A stretch of DNA of 64,000 nucleotides, taken from positions 186,001 to 250,000 of the forward strand of contig SEFP01000001.1 in the NCBI GenBank assembly GCA_004144185.1. The letters run 5' to 3'. Position 1 is the stretch's first letter; each line of letters opens with the position of its first letter. This stretch comes from Sphingobacteriales bacterium. Lineage in GTDB: Bacteria > Bacteroidota > Bacteroidia > Chitinophagales > Chitinophagaceae. A program made the translations under genes and the position numbers. Under the pieces are notes generated by a model. That model saw only the letters and a program-made list of their open reading frames with translations, had not been told where the DNA came from and did no database searches. This document shows, in pieces, positions 17,137-27,279 of this stretch.

Positions 17137-17772
17137 TTAGATCAGCCCGATAGACATGGCATACCGGACCAGACCTACTGTTGATCGGGAACCGGTTTTG
17201 GCGAGCAGGTTAGTCCGGTGATTGTCAACTGTTTTTTTGCTGATGTACAACTGCCGGGCAATTTCCGCGCTGGTGCGTTCCTGTGCAATCAGGCTCAGCA
17301 CTTCCCGTTCCCGCAGGCTTAGTTCCTGGTGATCTTTTTTATCAAACCACCGATCCCGGTGAAGTCGTTCCCGGATCAGCGGTGCAATTTTGCGGTCATA
17401 ACAGGTACCTCCGTCGCGGACGGTGTGGAGCGCTTCCAGCAGTTCTGTGCGACCGGAATTTTTAAGGATATAGCCGTCGGCTTCTACATCGATGGCGCTA
17501 TTGATTACCGCTTCGTTATCGTACATCGTCAGGAAAACCACCCGCATATCGTGATGCGCTTTTTTAAGTTCCCGGCACAGGTCCAGCCCGTTCATCTGCG
17601 GCATATTGATATCGGTGATCACAATGGCTTCCGGAAGCTGTGCGGCCTGTTGCAACGCTTCAATTCCGTTGGTAGCTACTGCCGCCACCCGGTACTCTTC
17701 CTGGGTTTCCAGAAGAGTGGTCATTGCATCCAGTATCATGCGATGATCGTCGACCAGTAAAAGAGGGATCAT
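17137..17772 (-). CDS. NarL/FixJ-family response regulator
   Basis: The 211 residues divide into a receiver domain (1-120) and a LuxR-type helix-turn-helix (145-211). In the receiver the acidic pair is DDH at 8-9, the phospho-acceptor Asp is in VITDINMP near residue 55, the threonine is in FLTMYD and the lysine in ILKNSG. The HTH shows LSLREREVLSLIAQ and SKKTVDNHRTNLLAKTG. It lies 21 bases behind the histidine kinase gene and is surely its partner. The pair sits between two very large surface-protein genes, which suggests but does not prove control of them. Confidence 0.92.
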   Translation of the reverse strand: MIPLLLVDDHRMILDAMTTLLETQEEYRVAAVATNGIEALQQAAQLPEAIVITDINMPQMNGLDLCRELKKAHHDMRVVFLTMYDNEAVINSAIDVEADGYILKNSGRTELLEALHTVRDGGTCYDRKIAPLIRERLHRDRWFDKKDHQELSLREREVLSLIAQERTSAEIARQLYISKKTVDNHRTNLLAKTGSRSTVGLVRYAMSIGLI

Positions 17773-17793
17773 AAAGATGGAATCAATGATTTT

Positions 17794-19683
17794 TTAGACA
17801 GGAATGTAAAACTGTAGCCGCGCGCCGGTTCCGGGTGCCGTCTCGAGCTGCATATGCCCCTGAAGCAGGCGTACACGGGAGTTGATGTTTTCCAGGCCCT
17901 GTCCTTTCCGGACAAACGCTCCGGAGTGCTCAAAGCCAATACCATTATCCTGAACGACAACCTGTAGGACAGCTTCCGTTTCAGAAACCAGGATACTGAT
18001 TACCGTGGCCTGCGCATGCTTCAGCGCGTTTTGCAGACTTTCCTGGATGATCCGGTAAATGGCCAGCCGTTTTTGCGGATCCGGAAGGGTCACATTTTCT
18101 GCGACGTCCAGTTGAATCCGGGTCTGGCTCTGGTCTATTTTTTCGATCAGATCACGCAGGCTTTCCCTAAGGTCGGTCCGCAGGACCAACGCCGGCGAAA
18201 TACGGTGCGAGATGGAACGGATTTCCGCCACCGAATCGTCGATCAGGCGAATGGTTTTGGCTAGCAGATGAGATTGTTTTCCGGAGGTTGGATCACTGCT
18301 TTCGAGAACAGACAGATTTAATTTGGCTGCGCTGAGCAACTGCCCGATGTTATCGTGGAGGGCCATAGACAGCTGGTGTTTTTCCCGTTCTTCAGTCTTG
18401 ACTAACGCCTGCGCAGCGTTGGCCTGGCTTTTCAGCAGGCGGTCCTGCCAGCTGGTTTCCATGCGGAGTTTCCGGTTCCGGAAGTAAAAGATCAGGGCTG
18501 CCAGCACCAGCAAGGCGGCGCCTGTCAGCAATCCGTTCCAAAGTTTTTGTTGCGCAATCCGGGAGGTCTGCTGTGCTATCCGGACGTCCTTTTCAGCCGT
18601 TTGATACCGGACATCCAACTCGCGCAGGTTGTTTTGCTTTTCAGTATCAAACATCCGGTCTGTAACCGCTTCCATGCGCTCCATCGCAGCCAGTGCCTGT
18701 TGATAATTCCCCAACCCCACATAGTTGGCTTTAAGCATTTTCAGCAGGTCCAGCCGTTTGATCAGTTCCTGACTGTCGGCGGCCAGCCGGAGGCCGCTTT
18801 GAGCTGCCGCTACACCGGCCGTATAGTCTTTGTGAAGCAGATAAAATCCGGAAAGCGTTGCATAATCCGCCATCAGCAACCAGGGCGTACGCATGCGTTG
18901 CCGAATCCGGATCACTTCCTGCATAAGGTCGATAGCAGCTTTGGGATGGCCGGTTTCGGCGGTAACATAGGCTTCAAAGACCAAGGCATTGACCAGCAGA
19001 ATCCGATAGGGAATCTGCCCGGCGACCGCTTTCACACGTTTAATGTAGAAACGGGCAGAATCGTATTGCTGTTGAGAACCGAAGTATGGGATTAGATTGT
19101 TGTAGGCATGCAGGCGCTGGGGCAGGTAGGTCTCACTTTGTGTTAACCGGAGTGACCGGTAGGCCCATTTCCGGACCTCTTCCATCTGATCCATTTCCAT
19201 GTAGGCCCAGGAACAGGCATTCATCACCTCCATCATCACGGCGGTGTCGCCCCAGCGGGTGGCCAGATCCAGCACCGCATGATAACGGTACAGAGCGGTG
19301 TCCATATGACCGGCTTTGACTGACAGTCCACCCAGCAGGGCAGCGGTTTTTAAGCGATAATGCGTATCGGCAGCATACCGGAGCGCTGTTTGAATGGCCT
19401 GGCGGCTTTCCGGAAGTTCATTAACGTAATAATGGTACAGCGCCTTGTAATAGGTAAAAACGGCAAAGGTGCCATCCGGGTGCGTCCGGGTCCGGTCAAG
19501 GCCCAGGGTCGTATAGCGCAGTAAAGCACCATAATCGTTCCGGCTGGCGTACTGACACAATCGGATACCGGCCTGTAGATCGTTTTTCTGGTAGAATGCC
19601 TGCTCATCTGCTGCAAACAGCTCGGGTTGCGCCCGAAGTTCTACAGACAGCAAAAACAGTAGAAAAGCAAAGACATATCGCAT
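17794..19683 (-). CDS. TPR-containing sensor histidine kinase (NarX/DegS type)
   Basis: The product has about 629 residues when started at MRYVFAFLLF; a longer frame upstream is unlikely because this methionine opens a signal peptide. A periplasmic or surface sensor region of tetratricopeptide-like repeats occupies about 20-370. One membrane span (LLTGAALLVLAALIFYF) lies near 395-415. The HisKA_3 box follows with the acceptor histidine in MALHDNIGQLL, then an HATPase domain (VVVQDNGIGF and GQGLENINSRV). It passes phosphate to the adjacent regulator. TPR sensors of this layout are frequent in Bacteroidota; the signal is unknown. Confidence 0.9.
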   Translation of the reverse strand: MRYVFAFLLFLLSVELRAQPELFAADEQAFYQKNDLQAGIRLCQYASRNDYGALLRYTTLGLDRTRTHPDGTFAVFTYYKALYHYYVNELPESRQAIQTALRYAADTHYRLKTAALLGGLSVKAGHMDTALYRYHAVLDLATRWGDTAVMMEVMNACSWAYMEMDQMEEVRKWAYRSLRLTQSETYLPQRLHAYNNLIPYFGSQQQYDSARFYIKRVKAVAGQIPYRILLVNALVFEAYVTAETGHPKAAIDLMQEVIRIRQRMRTPWLLMADYATLSGFYLLHKDYTAGVAAAQSGLRLAADSQELIKRLDLLKMLKANYVGLGNYQQALAAMERMEAVTDRMFDTEKQNNLRELDVRYQTAEKDVRIAQQTSRIAQQKLWNGLLTGAALLVLAALIFYFRNRKLRMETSWQDRLLKSQANAAQALVKTEEREKHQLSMALHDNIGQLLSAAKLNLSVLESSDPTSGKQSHLLAKTIRLIDDSVAEIRSISHRISPALVLRTDLRESLRDLIEKIDQSQTRIQLDVAENVTLPDPQKRLAIYRIIQESLQNALKHAQATVISILVSETEAVLQVVVQDNGIGFEHSGAFVRKGQGLENINSRVRLLQGHMQLETAPGTGARLQFYIPV

Positions 19684-20152
19684 AGCAGTTTCAGGCCTAT
19701 GGGTACAATCCGGTTCGGCAAAAAGCACCCATCCGGAAAAGTCGTGCAGACAGTAAAAAAAATTCTGTGCTAGGGTATGTAGATCCGAAAAATAGATAAA
19801 ACAGCGGATCTGTTAGAGGCTCGAAACCGGGAACGCGCCTTTAAAATGCCGCACTCAATTTCGCACTCAAATATAGAATCACTCCTGTTTTTATCATAAC
19901 AAAATCAAAAAACGATAAATGAATTACTATTCACATTCAAATAGATCTAGTTGAGTAACCCAATTGGGCGACTTGTTGTGTAATGATATCCCTATTGCCC
20001 CTCAAATCTTTTAAACAGGCTGATATATATATACATCAATTGGTAGAACAGCATTATCAGGTACCCTTCGAATAATACCTGCTCTTAATTTTTACTTAAA
20101 TTTGCATGGTATTGAATGGTCGGATTCCCCAACGAACCAACAATCATAAAAC
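19684..20152. other. Divergent intergenic region
   Basis: These 469 bases, AT-rich from 19,860 on, lie between the kinase gene and the SprB-repeat gene. The only site I can support is the promoter element at 20,097-20,104. No small gene is evident. Confidence 0.5.
20097..20104 (+). promoter_or_regulatory. Bacteroidota -7 element for the SprB-repeat gene
   Basis: TAAATTTG followed by C matches TAnnTTTG exactly and lies 48 bases before the ATG at 20,153. A clear -33 TTTG is not seen. Confidence 0.5.
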
Positions 20153-23100
20153 ATGTGCCATCGAAAGAATTTTACCCATTTCCTCTTCTGCCTCGGACTT
20201 TTACTGACTGCTTTTTCAGCCAAAGCCTCTCACATTATTGGTGGTGAGGTGCGCTACGAGCATATGACCGGCAGACTCTACCGTGTCATTTTAAATCTGT
20301 ATGGCGATTGCAACACAAATCCCGGGAGTGTCTATTCCCAGCTGGCAACATACCATCCACCTGTCAAAATATATCGGGATTCTACGATTCTCTACCGGAC
20401 TCTTACTCTTGATCGCACGGCCACACCGCCTCAGGACGTGTCTCCTAACTGCCCTTCTGCAATCACGCGTTGTTACAGTACGTCTAGTTCGGTTCCGGGA
20501 ATCAAACGTTTTGAATACTCCGATACCATTACCCTTTCCAATACACCTTCTTTCTGTTGGCGTTTTGAATATAATGATGGGGCGCAGGCGCGCACGGGCC
20601 TGATTCAAAACATATCCGGGTCTTCCAATACAACGCCTTATCTCCATAGTACACTGAACAATCTTAACGGTGTTACCAACACGTCTCCTACATTTGGAAC
20701 GACTGCTACTCCATACTTCTGTCAGTCTCCTAACCAACAGTTCAATCCGGGCGCTTCAGACAGCGTTGCAGATGTGCTTGTTTATAGTCTCACCGATGCC
20801 CGCAATTCAACTGGTTCAACAGTAACGTACGCTGCAGGTTATCCGGCACCTTACCGGCTTGCTGCTACTGGAACCCCTTCCTTCAACAGCCAAACGGGGC
20901 AGTTGGTTTTTTCGCCCAGTGTGCAGCAGTACAGTACGGTGGTGTACCGGGTCGAAGAATACCGGAATGGCGTTCGGGTAGGTAGTATTCTACGGGAAAT
21001 GAATTTTGTGGTCATTCCCTGTACCAACAGTTCGCCTTCGGCCAATCCAAGCAATCCTGCCAGCGGCACAACCGTTCAAAACAATACAACAATAGTTACC
21101 TGCCAAGGACAGACTGTTTCATTCAACCTCAACCCGACCGATCCTCAAAACGATACGATCGATCTGACGGCTACCGGTATCCCGGCAGGTGCCAGTTATA
21201 CGATCACCGGAAACGGCACACCTACAGTGACGTCCAACTTTACCTGGAATACAACAGGTGTAGCTCCGGGAACGTACAATGTATTTATTAACTACTCGGA
21301 TCGCGCCTGTCCGATCTCTGCCCGGCAAACGGTTGGCTACAGCATTGTCATCAGATCGCAGCAGATGGCCTACACCACAGTCAGCAATCCGACCTGCGTT
21401 GCCAAAGGAGCCTTTCAGATTGCGTTTCCATCCGGAAACCCGGCATCCGTAACGATTCGTCAGGGTGCTACCGTAGTCAAAACCTTTACCAATCCTTCCG
21501 GAACAGTCACCGATTCATTACCGGCCGGCACCTATACTATTCAGGCAGTCAGCCCTACTAACTGTACAAAAGACACGACCATCACGCTGGTGGCTCCCAC
21601 CCTTCCGTTGCTGAGTGCAACTGCTACTCCAGTTTCCTGCTTTGGGGGAACCAACGGCACCGCAACGGCTACAGCCACTGGTGGCAACGCTCCATACACC
21701 TATAGCTGGAACACTGGCCCGGCGCAAACTACGGCTACCGCCAGCAACCTTTCTTCCGGAACCTATACCGCTACTGTCACCGACGCCAGCGGTTGTACAG
21801 CCACCGCTACTGCAACCGTTACGCAACCGGCCGCCGCATTGACAGCAAGTACCATTAAAACTGATGTGTTGTGCAATGGCGGTACGACTGGTACGGCTAC
21901 CGTAACCGCTGCCGGTGGCACTGGAACGTATACCTACAGCTGGAACACGACCCCGGTGCAGACTACTGCTACGGCCAACAACCTGACTTCCGGAACCTAT
22001 ACCGTTACTGTAACCGATGCGAACAGTTGCACCACAACTGCAACCGCTGTTATCAACCAACCGGCCGTGCTGGCAGCAACGGCTGCGCAGAGTCCGCTTT
22101 CCTGCGCAGGCGGGGCTACCGGCAGCATTGCCGCGACCGTAAGCGGCGGCACCACCCCGTACACCTATAGCTGGAACACCACACCGGCACAGAATACGGC
22201 GACGGCGAGCAATCTGGCTGCCGGAACCTACACCGTAACCGTAACCGATGCCAAGAACTGTACAACGACTGCGACTGCAACCATTACTCCCTATACGCCT
22301 CTCAGCCTCAGTACAACCACAACCAATACCAGCTGTAGCGGCGCTACCGGTACTGCAACCGTAACGGCTACCAATGGCACGGGCCCCTATAGCTATAGCT
22401 GGAACACCACCCCGGTACAAACCACCGCTACTGCCGGCAGCCTGGCTTCCGGAACGTATACGGTTACGGTAACCGATGCCAAAAACTGTACCGCAACAGC
22501 TACCGCTACTGTTCTACAGACGAACTCATCGGTAACAGCTACGACCACCAAAACCGATGTATCCTGTAATGGCGGCACTAACGGCACCGCATCGGTGACC
22601 GCCGCTGGTGGTACGGGAACGTATACCTACAGCTGGAACACCACGCCGGTGCAAACCACTGCCACTGCCACGAACCTGACCGCCGGCACCTATACGGCCA
22701 CTGTAACGGATGGCAACGGTTGTACGGCCACTGCAAGCGCAACAGTGTCTCAACCCACAGCCATAACAGCAACCGCCACAAAAACGGATGTTTCCTGCTT
22801 CGGCGGCGCCAATGGCACTGCGACCGCAACGGCTACCGGTGGCACCGCTCCGTATACCTATAGCTGGAACACCACACCCGCACAGACCACCGCCACTGCT
22901 AATAACCTGACCGCCGGAACCTACATCGTAACCGTAACCGATGCCAGGAATTGTACGGCGACTGCGACCGTTCCTGTAAACCAGCCGACTGCACTCATAG
23001 CAGCGGCCACTAAAACCGATGTCTCCTGCTTTGGGGGTACCAATGGTACGGCTACGGTAACCGCTACCGGCGGCACCACGCCATACACTTACAGCTGGAA

Positions 23101-26071
23101 CACCACACCGGCACAGACCACCGCCATTGCTAACAACCTGGCTTCCGGAACCTACACCGTAACCGTAACCGATGCGAAAGGCTGCGCTACAACGGCAACC
23201 GCAACGATTGCTCAACCCACAGTCCTGGCAGCAACCGCTGTTAAAACCGATGCGTCCTGCTTTGGCAGTACCACTGGAACCGCTACGGTAACAGCCACCG
23301 GCGGCACTACACCGTACACCTATAGTTGGAACACCACCCCGGTACAAACCACCGCTACTGCTAACAACCTGGCTTCCGGAACCTACACCGCAACCGTAAC
23401 CGATGCGAAGGGCTGTACCACAACGGCAAGCGCAACGGTTTCTCAACCCACGGCCATAACAGCAACCGCCACAAAAACGGATGTTTTCTGCTTTGGCAGT
23501 ACCAATGGTACGGCTACGGTATCAGCAACTGGCGGCACCACGCCGTATACCTATAGTTGGAACACCACCCCAATTCAAACAACTGCTTCGATTACCGGAC
23601 TGACTGCCGGAACGTACACAGCCACCGTAACGGATGCCAAAGGTTGTACTCAAACCGCCTCCGCAACGATTGCCCAGCCGGCAGCGGGCCTTGCCATTAC
23701 AACAGCCCCCACATCAGTCGCCTGCTTTGGAGGTACCAATGGTGCCGCAGTCGCGTCAGTTACCGGTGGCACGGCTCCGTACACCTATAGCTGGAATACC
23801 ACACCGGCACAAACCACTGCTACCGCCAACAACCTGCCTTCCGGAACCTATACCGTTACTGTTACTGACACTAAGAATTGTACGGCTACCGCTACGGCAG
23901 TGGTGACACAACCCACTGTGCTGACGGTTGCCACGACCAAGACCGATGTGTCCTGCTTTGGAGGAACCAACGGTACCGCAACGGCTACTGCTACCGGCGG
24001 CAATGGCACCTATACGTTTAGCTGGAACACCACACCCGTACAAGCCACCGCTACCGCCAGCAACCTTTCGTCCGGAACCTATACCGTAACCGTAACCGAT
24101 GCGAGAGGCTGTACAGCTACCGCGACCACAACAATCGGTCAGCCGGCTACAACCGTTGCTATCAGCACAACCAAAACCGATGTAGCCTGTAATGGCGGCA
24201 CCACTGGTTCGGCAACCGTAACGGCTACAGGTGGCACGGCTCCGTACACCTATAGCTGGAATACGACCCCGGTCCAAACCACCGCTACCGCCAATAACCT
24301 GGCTTCCGGAACCTACACCGTAACCGTAACCGATGCGAAAGGCTGTTCACAGACCAGTGCGGTAACCATTGCTCAACCGCCTGTTTTAGCAGCGACTACA
24401 ACTGCCAGCAATGTGTTGTGTAATGGCGGGTCTACGGGCAGCATCAACGTCACTACCACCGGTGGTACGGCGCCGTATACTTATAGCTGGACTACCACAC
24501 CGGTACAAACTACCCAAAATGCCGGTAACCTTCCTTCCGGAACCTACACCGTAACAATCACGGATGCCAAAAACTGTAGCCTGACCCGTACGGTGACAAT
24601 TACCCAACCGGCCCTGTTGCTCAATACTGTAACCAAAACCGATCTGCGCTGCTTTGATAGCCAGGACGGTACGGCTACCGCAACCGTAAGCGGCGGCACG
24701 GCTCCTTACAGCTATCGCTGGGACAACAATCCGGCGCTGACGATGGACCGGCCAACCGGTATGAGCGCAGGTATCCACTACGTGCAAGTAACCGACGCCA
24801 ACAGTTGCACCCGCACCGACACGGTGACCCTCACGGCTCCAGCGCCTATGAGCGCGTCACTGACAGTAGATTCGATTCCATGCTTTGGACAGGCTACCGG
24901 CCGGATTTTGCTCAGCGATGTTCAGGGCGGCACAGGACCCTATTCGTTCCTATGGGAAGATGGCAGTGGTTTCCAAGGCACCAGCCATTCCGGAATTTCA
25001 TCCGGCACGTATACCGTTCGCATTACCGACAACCTGGGTTGTGTCCAGCGCTTCAGCCAGTTCCTTCCGGAACATCCGGCTATGAACGTGATGCTCGGAA
25101 AAGACACCAGTATCTGTCAGGGGAGCAGTGTAACGCTGCTTGCTTCCGGCACTGCGGACACCTGGAGCTGGTCGCCGACAACAGGTCTTTCCTGCACCGA
25201 CTGCCCTAATCCGGTGGCGACCCCGCAGCAAACCACCAGTTATGTCGTTACCGGAACCAATGCCTTTGGCTGCCAGGAAAAAGACACCATCCGCATTGCG
25301 GTTACCGAGCACCGTCCGGTTGCCGTAGGTCCTACGGTAGAAGTCTGCGCAGGGCAGTCGACCTCCCTGACGGCGTCCGGCGGCGATGCCTATGCCTGGA
25401 ACCCTTCGGCTACCCTTCAAAACGCCACCACCGCTTCACCAGTTGCCACTCCTGCTGCCACGACCACTTACCAGGTAGTCATCAGTCAGAACAGCTGCTT
25501 CAAGGATACCCTTTACCAACAGGTAGTGGTGAATGCCAACCCAACGATCAACGCCGGGAAAGATCTGCGGTTGTTCTCCGGTGCGCAACTGCCGCTTCAG
25601 GTAGAAGCCAGCCGCAACGCCCAAAGCATTCGCTGGGAGCCCGCAACCAACCTCAGCTGCGCAGATTGCTGGTCACCGGTACTTACGGCGCTTGAGTCTA
25701 CCACATATGTCGCTACCGTTACAACTGCTTCCGGATGTCAGCAATCAGATACCATTCGCATTCAGGTGGTCTGTGATGAAAGTCCGTTTTATGTGGCCAA
25801 TACCTTTACACCTAACGGCGACGGACTGGATGACTGGTTTTATCCGCAAGGAGTCGGCACTGCCAAAATCACCCGCTTCACGATCACCAACCGCTGGGGT
25901 CAGGTAGTGTTTGAAAACAACAACATCACTCCGAACAATCCGAATGCCGGCTGGAACGGGTACTTTAAAGGAGAACCCATGGATTCAGGTGTGTTTATGT
26001 ATTTAATGGAACTGATTTGTGCATCCGGCGAGAAAATCATTCTTAAAGGCGATATCAACCTGATCCGCTAA
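20153..26071 (+). CDS. Giant SprB-repeat protein with gliding-motility-type C-terminal domain
   Basis: The product has 1972 residues. A signal peptide (ends AFSAKAS) is followed by an N-terminal domain common in such proteins (HIIGGEVRYEHMTG). Ig-like and cadherin-like parts run to about 480. Then 15 SprB repeats of about 76 residues run from about 483 to 1640 (CFGGTNGTATATATGG, PYTYSWNTTP, SGTYTVTVTDA). Three PKD/Ig-like domains follow, and finally a gliding motility-associated (type B) sorting domain with NTFTPNGDGLDDWF and a WNGYFKGEPMDSGVF segment. By analogy with Flavobacterium SprB it should be a long surface adhesin exported by T9SS. The PorP/SprF gene next to it fits, since type B cargo usually pairs with such a protein. 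Confidence 0.9.
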   Translation: MCHRKNFTHFLFCLGLLLTAFSAKASHIIGGEVRYEHMTGRLYRVILNLYGDCNTNPGSVYSQLATYHPPVKIYRDSTILYRTLTLDRTATPPQDVSPNCPSAITRCYSTSSSVPGIKRFEYSDTITLSNTPSFCWRFEYNDGAQARTGLIQNISGSSNTTPYLHSTLNNLNGVTNTSPTFGTTATPYFCQSPNQQFNPGASDSVADVLVYSLTDARNSTGSTVTYAAGYPAPYRLAATGTPSFNSQTGQLVFSPSVQQYSTVVYRVEEYRNGVRVGSILREMNFVVIPCTNSSPSANPSNPASGTTVQNNTTIVTCQGQTVSFNLNPTDPQNDTIDLTATGIPAGASYTITGNGTPTVTSNFTWNTTGVAPGTYNVFINYSDRACPISARQTVGYSIVIRSQQMAYTTVSNPTCVAKGAFQIAFPSGNPASVTIRQGATVVKTFTNPSGTVTDSLPAGTYTIQAVSPTNCTKDTTITLVAPTLPLLSATATPVSCFGGTNGTATATATGGNAPYTYSWNTGPAQTTATASNLSSGTYTATVTDASGCTATATATVTQPAAALTASTIKTDVLCNGGTTGTATVTAAGGTGTYTYSWNTTPVQTTATANNLTSGTYTVTVTDANSCTTTATAVINQPAVLAATAAQSPLSCAGGATGSIAATVSGGTTPYTYSWNTTPAQNTATASNLAAGTYTVTVTDAKNCTTTATATITPYTPLSLSTTTTNTSCSGATGTATVTATNGTGPYSYSWNTTPVQTTATAGSLASGTYTVTVTDAKNCTATATATVLQTNSSVTATTTKTDVSCNGGTNGTASVTAAGGTGTYTYSWNTTPVQTTATATNLTAGTYTATVTDGNGCTATASATVSQPTAITATATKTDVSCFGGANGTATATATGGTAPYTYSWNTTPAQTTATANNLTAGTYIVTVTDARNCTATATVPVNQPTALIAAATKTDVSCFGGTNGTATVTATGGTTPYTYSWNTTPAQTTAIANNLASGTYTVTVTDAKGCATTATATIAQPTVLAATAVKTDASCFGSTTGTATVTATGGTTPYTYSWNTTPVQTTATANNLASGTYTATVTDAKGCTTTASATVSQPTAITATATKTDVFCFGSTNGTATVSATGGTTPYTYSWNTTPIQTTASITGLTAGTYTATVTDAKGCTQTASATIAQPAAGLAITTAPTSVACFGGTNGAAVASVTGGTAPYTYSWNTTPAQTTATANNLPSGTYTVTVTDTKNCTATATAVVTQPTVLTVATTKTDVSCFGGTNGTATATATGGNGTYTFSWNTTPVQATATASNLSSGTYTVTVTDARGCTATATTTIGQPATTVAISTTKTDVACNGGTTGSATVTATGGTAPYTYSWNTTPVQTTATANNLASGTYTVTVTDAKGCSQTSAVTIAQPPVLAATTTASNVLCNGGSTGSINVTTTGGTAPYTYSWTTTPVQTTQNAGNLPSGTYTVTITDAKNCSLTRTVTITQPALLLNTVTKTDLRCFDSQDGTATATVSGGTAPYSYRWDNNPALTMDRPTGMSAGIHYVQVTDANSCTRTDTVTLTAPAPMSASLTVDSIPCFGQATGRILLSDVQGGTGPYSFLWEDGSGFQGTSHSGISSGTYTVRITDNLGCVQRFSQFLPEHPAMNVMLGKDTSICQGSSVTLLASGTADTWSWSPTTGLSCTDCPNPVATPQQTTSYVVTGTNAFGCQEKDTIRIAVTEHRPVAVGPTVEVCAGQSTSLTASGGDAYAWNPSATLQNATTASPVATPAATTTYQVVISQNSCFKDTLYQQVVVNANPTINAGKDLRLFSGAQLPLQVEASRNAQSIRWEPATNLSCADCWSPVLTALESTTYVATVTTASGCQQSDTIRIQVVCDESPFYVANTFTPNGDGLDDWFYPQGVGTAKITRFTITNRWGQVVFENNNITPNNPNAGWNGYFKGEPMDSGVFMYLMELICASGEKIILKGDINLIR
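21601..25060 (+). repeat. Array of 15 SprB-coding repeats
   Basis: The unit is about 230 bases. The middle copies (about 4 to 12) are the most alike, while the first and the last two diverge, as expected when units are evened out by recombination. Most units contain TTCCGGAAC at the Ser-Gly-Thr of SGTYT, though some use GCCGGAACC or GTCCGGAACC instead. Confidence 0.85.
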
Positions 26072-26072
26072 C

Positions 26073-26106
26073 GATGTTCCGGAAGCGCATGCGCTTCCGG
26101 AACATC
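26073..26106. terminator. 34-base perfect palindrome built from two TTCCGGAA copies
   Basis: GATGTTCCGGAAGCGCAT and its complement form a perfect palindrome one base after the stop of the SprB-repeat gene. It can form a 17-bp cruciform or hairpin. It lacks a clean T run, so it may slow or end transcription, or protect the mRNA 3' end, between the cargo and PorP genes. Confidence 0.6.
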
Positions 26107-26142
26107 TCTTTCTTAAAAGAGTTTTTAAAACGAGTACGATTT

Positions 26143-27201
26143 ATGAAACGTTTTCTACGCGGTGCCTTTTTCCTGTTGTTAACCCAGCCTGCGTTCGCTC
26201 AGGATGCGCACTTCTCCCAATTTTATGAAACGGCCACCCTGCGCAATCCCGCACTGGTAGGTGTGTTCAGTGGCGATTACAAGGTGGGTGTGGTACACCG
26301 CAATCAGTGGAGCAACATGGGAACGCCCTTTGTAACCACCAACCTGGCGGCCGAGAGTCGTATTATGATCCTGAAAGAAACCAACGACTTTCTCAGTTTT
26401 GGGATCAATGCCCAGCTCGACAAAGCCGGATCGGTGAATTTCTCCACCAATACGTTCTATGGAGCTGTGAACTACAACAAGTCGCTGGGGCGCGATCAAA
26501 GCACCTTTTTATCGGTTGGTCTGGCCGGCGGGTATATCCAGCGCTCAGTAGACGTCAGCAAAATGCGCTTTTCCAGCCAGTACAGCAATGGCACCTTTGA
26601 TCAGAACAACAGCGCTTCGGTAGCAGCCATTTCCGGAAATGTCGTTCAGCACTTCGACATGGGCGCGGGCGTCAGCCTGAATGGATCTATGGGCCAGCGG
26701 GTCAACTACTACGCCGGCGTAGCAGGCTACCACCTGTCCCGTCCGCAGGAAACCTATCTCAGTCAGGAAGTCGCCAATCTGCACACGCGCTGGACCGGAA
26801 ATGCCGGGGTGAGCGTTGCCTTCAACAATACCCTGTCGATGATTCTGCACGCCAACTACCAGTGGCAGGATCCCAACAGCGAATTTGTTGCCGGTGGCTT
26901 GCTGCGGGGTACGTTTGGTACCACCTCCATTGACAATCCGACTAAGAAGATGGCGCTGGCAGCCGGGTGTTTCTATCGCCACGGAGATGCTATTATCCCG
27001 ACGGTACGTTTAGAGTTCAGTAAGCTGGCTGTCACCGGTTCGTATGATGTACCGGTCACGTCCAACCGGATTTACACCACCGGTATGAACGCGTTTGAAA
27101 TCAGCCTGTTTTTCCGGGGCAACTGGCCCAAGCGCCCGGACAATCCCATGGCCTGTCCACGGTTTGAAGGGCTGCTGATGGACGAACCAAAGTTTGACTA
27201 A
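26143..27201 (+). CDS. PorP/SprF-family T9SS outer-membrane protein
   Basis: The product has 352 residues when started at MKRFLRGAFF (26,143); the frame is open further up, through the palindrome, but that would spoil the signal peptide. After the signal (ends PAFAQ) comes the family hallmark DAHFSQFYE, then LRNPALVGVFSGDYKVG and HRNQWSNMG near residues 18-60. The rest is a barrel of about 14 strands. PorP/SprF proteins help individual type B T9SS substrates cross or attach at the outer membrane. Its place 71 bases behind the SprB-repeat gene makes them a cargo/partner pair. Confidence 0.92.
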   Translation: MKRFLRGAFFLLLTQPAFAQDAHFSQFYETATLRNPALVGVFSGDYKVGVVHRNQWSNMGTPFVTTNLAAESRIMILKETNDFLSFGINAQLDKAGSVNFSTNTFYGAVNYNKSLGRDQSTFLSVGLAGGYIQRSVDVSKMRFSSQYSNGTFDQNNSASVAAISGNVVQHFDMGAGVSLNGSMGQRVNYYAGVAGYHLSRPQETYLSQEVANLHTRWTGNAGVSVAFNNTLSMILHANYQWQDPNSEFVAGGLLRGTFGTTSIDNPTKKMALAAGCFYRHGDAIIPTVRLEFSKLAVTGSYDVPVTSNRIYTTGMNAFEISLFFRGNWPKRPDNPMACPRFEGLLMDEPKFD

Positions 27202-27214
27202 GAACTACAAATGC

Positions 27215-27267
27215 CATCAAAAAGGAGCGGGCTTCCGGAAATTCCGGAAGCCCGCTCCTTTTTGATG
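27215..27267. terminator. Bidirectional terminator containing two TTCCGGAA copies
   Basis: A perfect 26-bp stem around a single A; the arms begin CATCAAAAAGGAGCGGGC and end in TTCCGGAA at the tip. The A/T runs inside the arms serve both the PorP gene and the convergent dnaJ gene. Confidence 0.9.
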
Positions 27268-27279
27268 TGCCAGTCCGAC

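Noticed and set aside
20291-24787. Long antisense ORFs (about 130-306 codons) within the SprB-repeat gene
   Set aside because: They are Gly/Arg/Cys/Ser-rich mirrors of the Thr/Ala-rich repeats and lack any family or start signal.
21601-25060. Possible CRISPR array
   Set aside because: Units are about 230 bases of coding sequence without spacers and encode SprB repeats.
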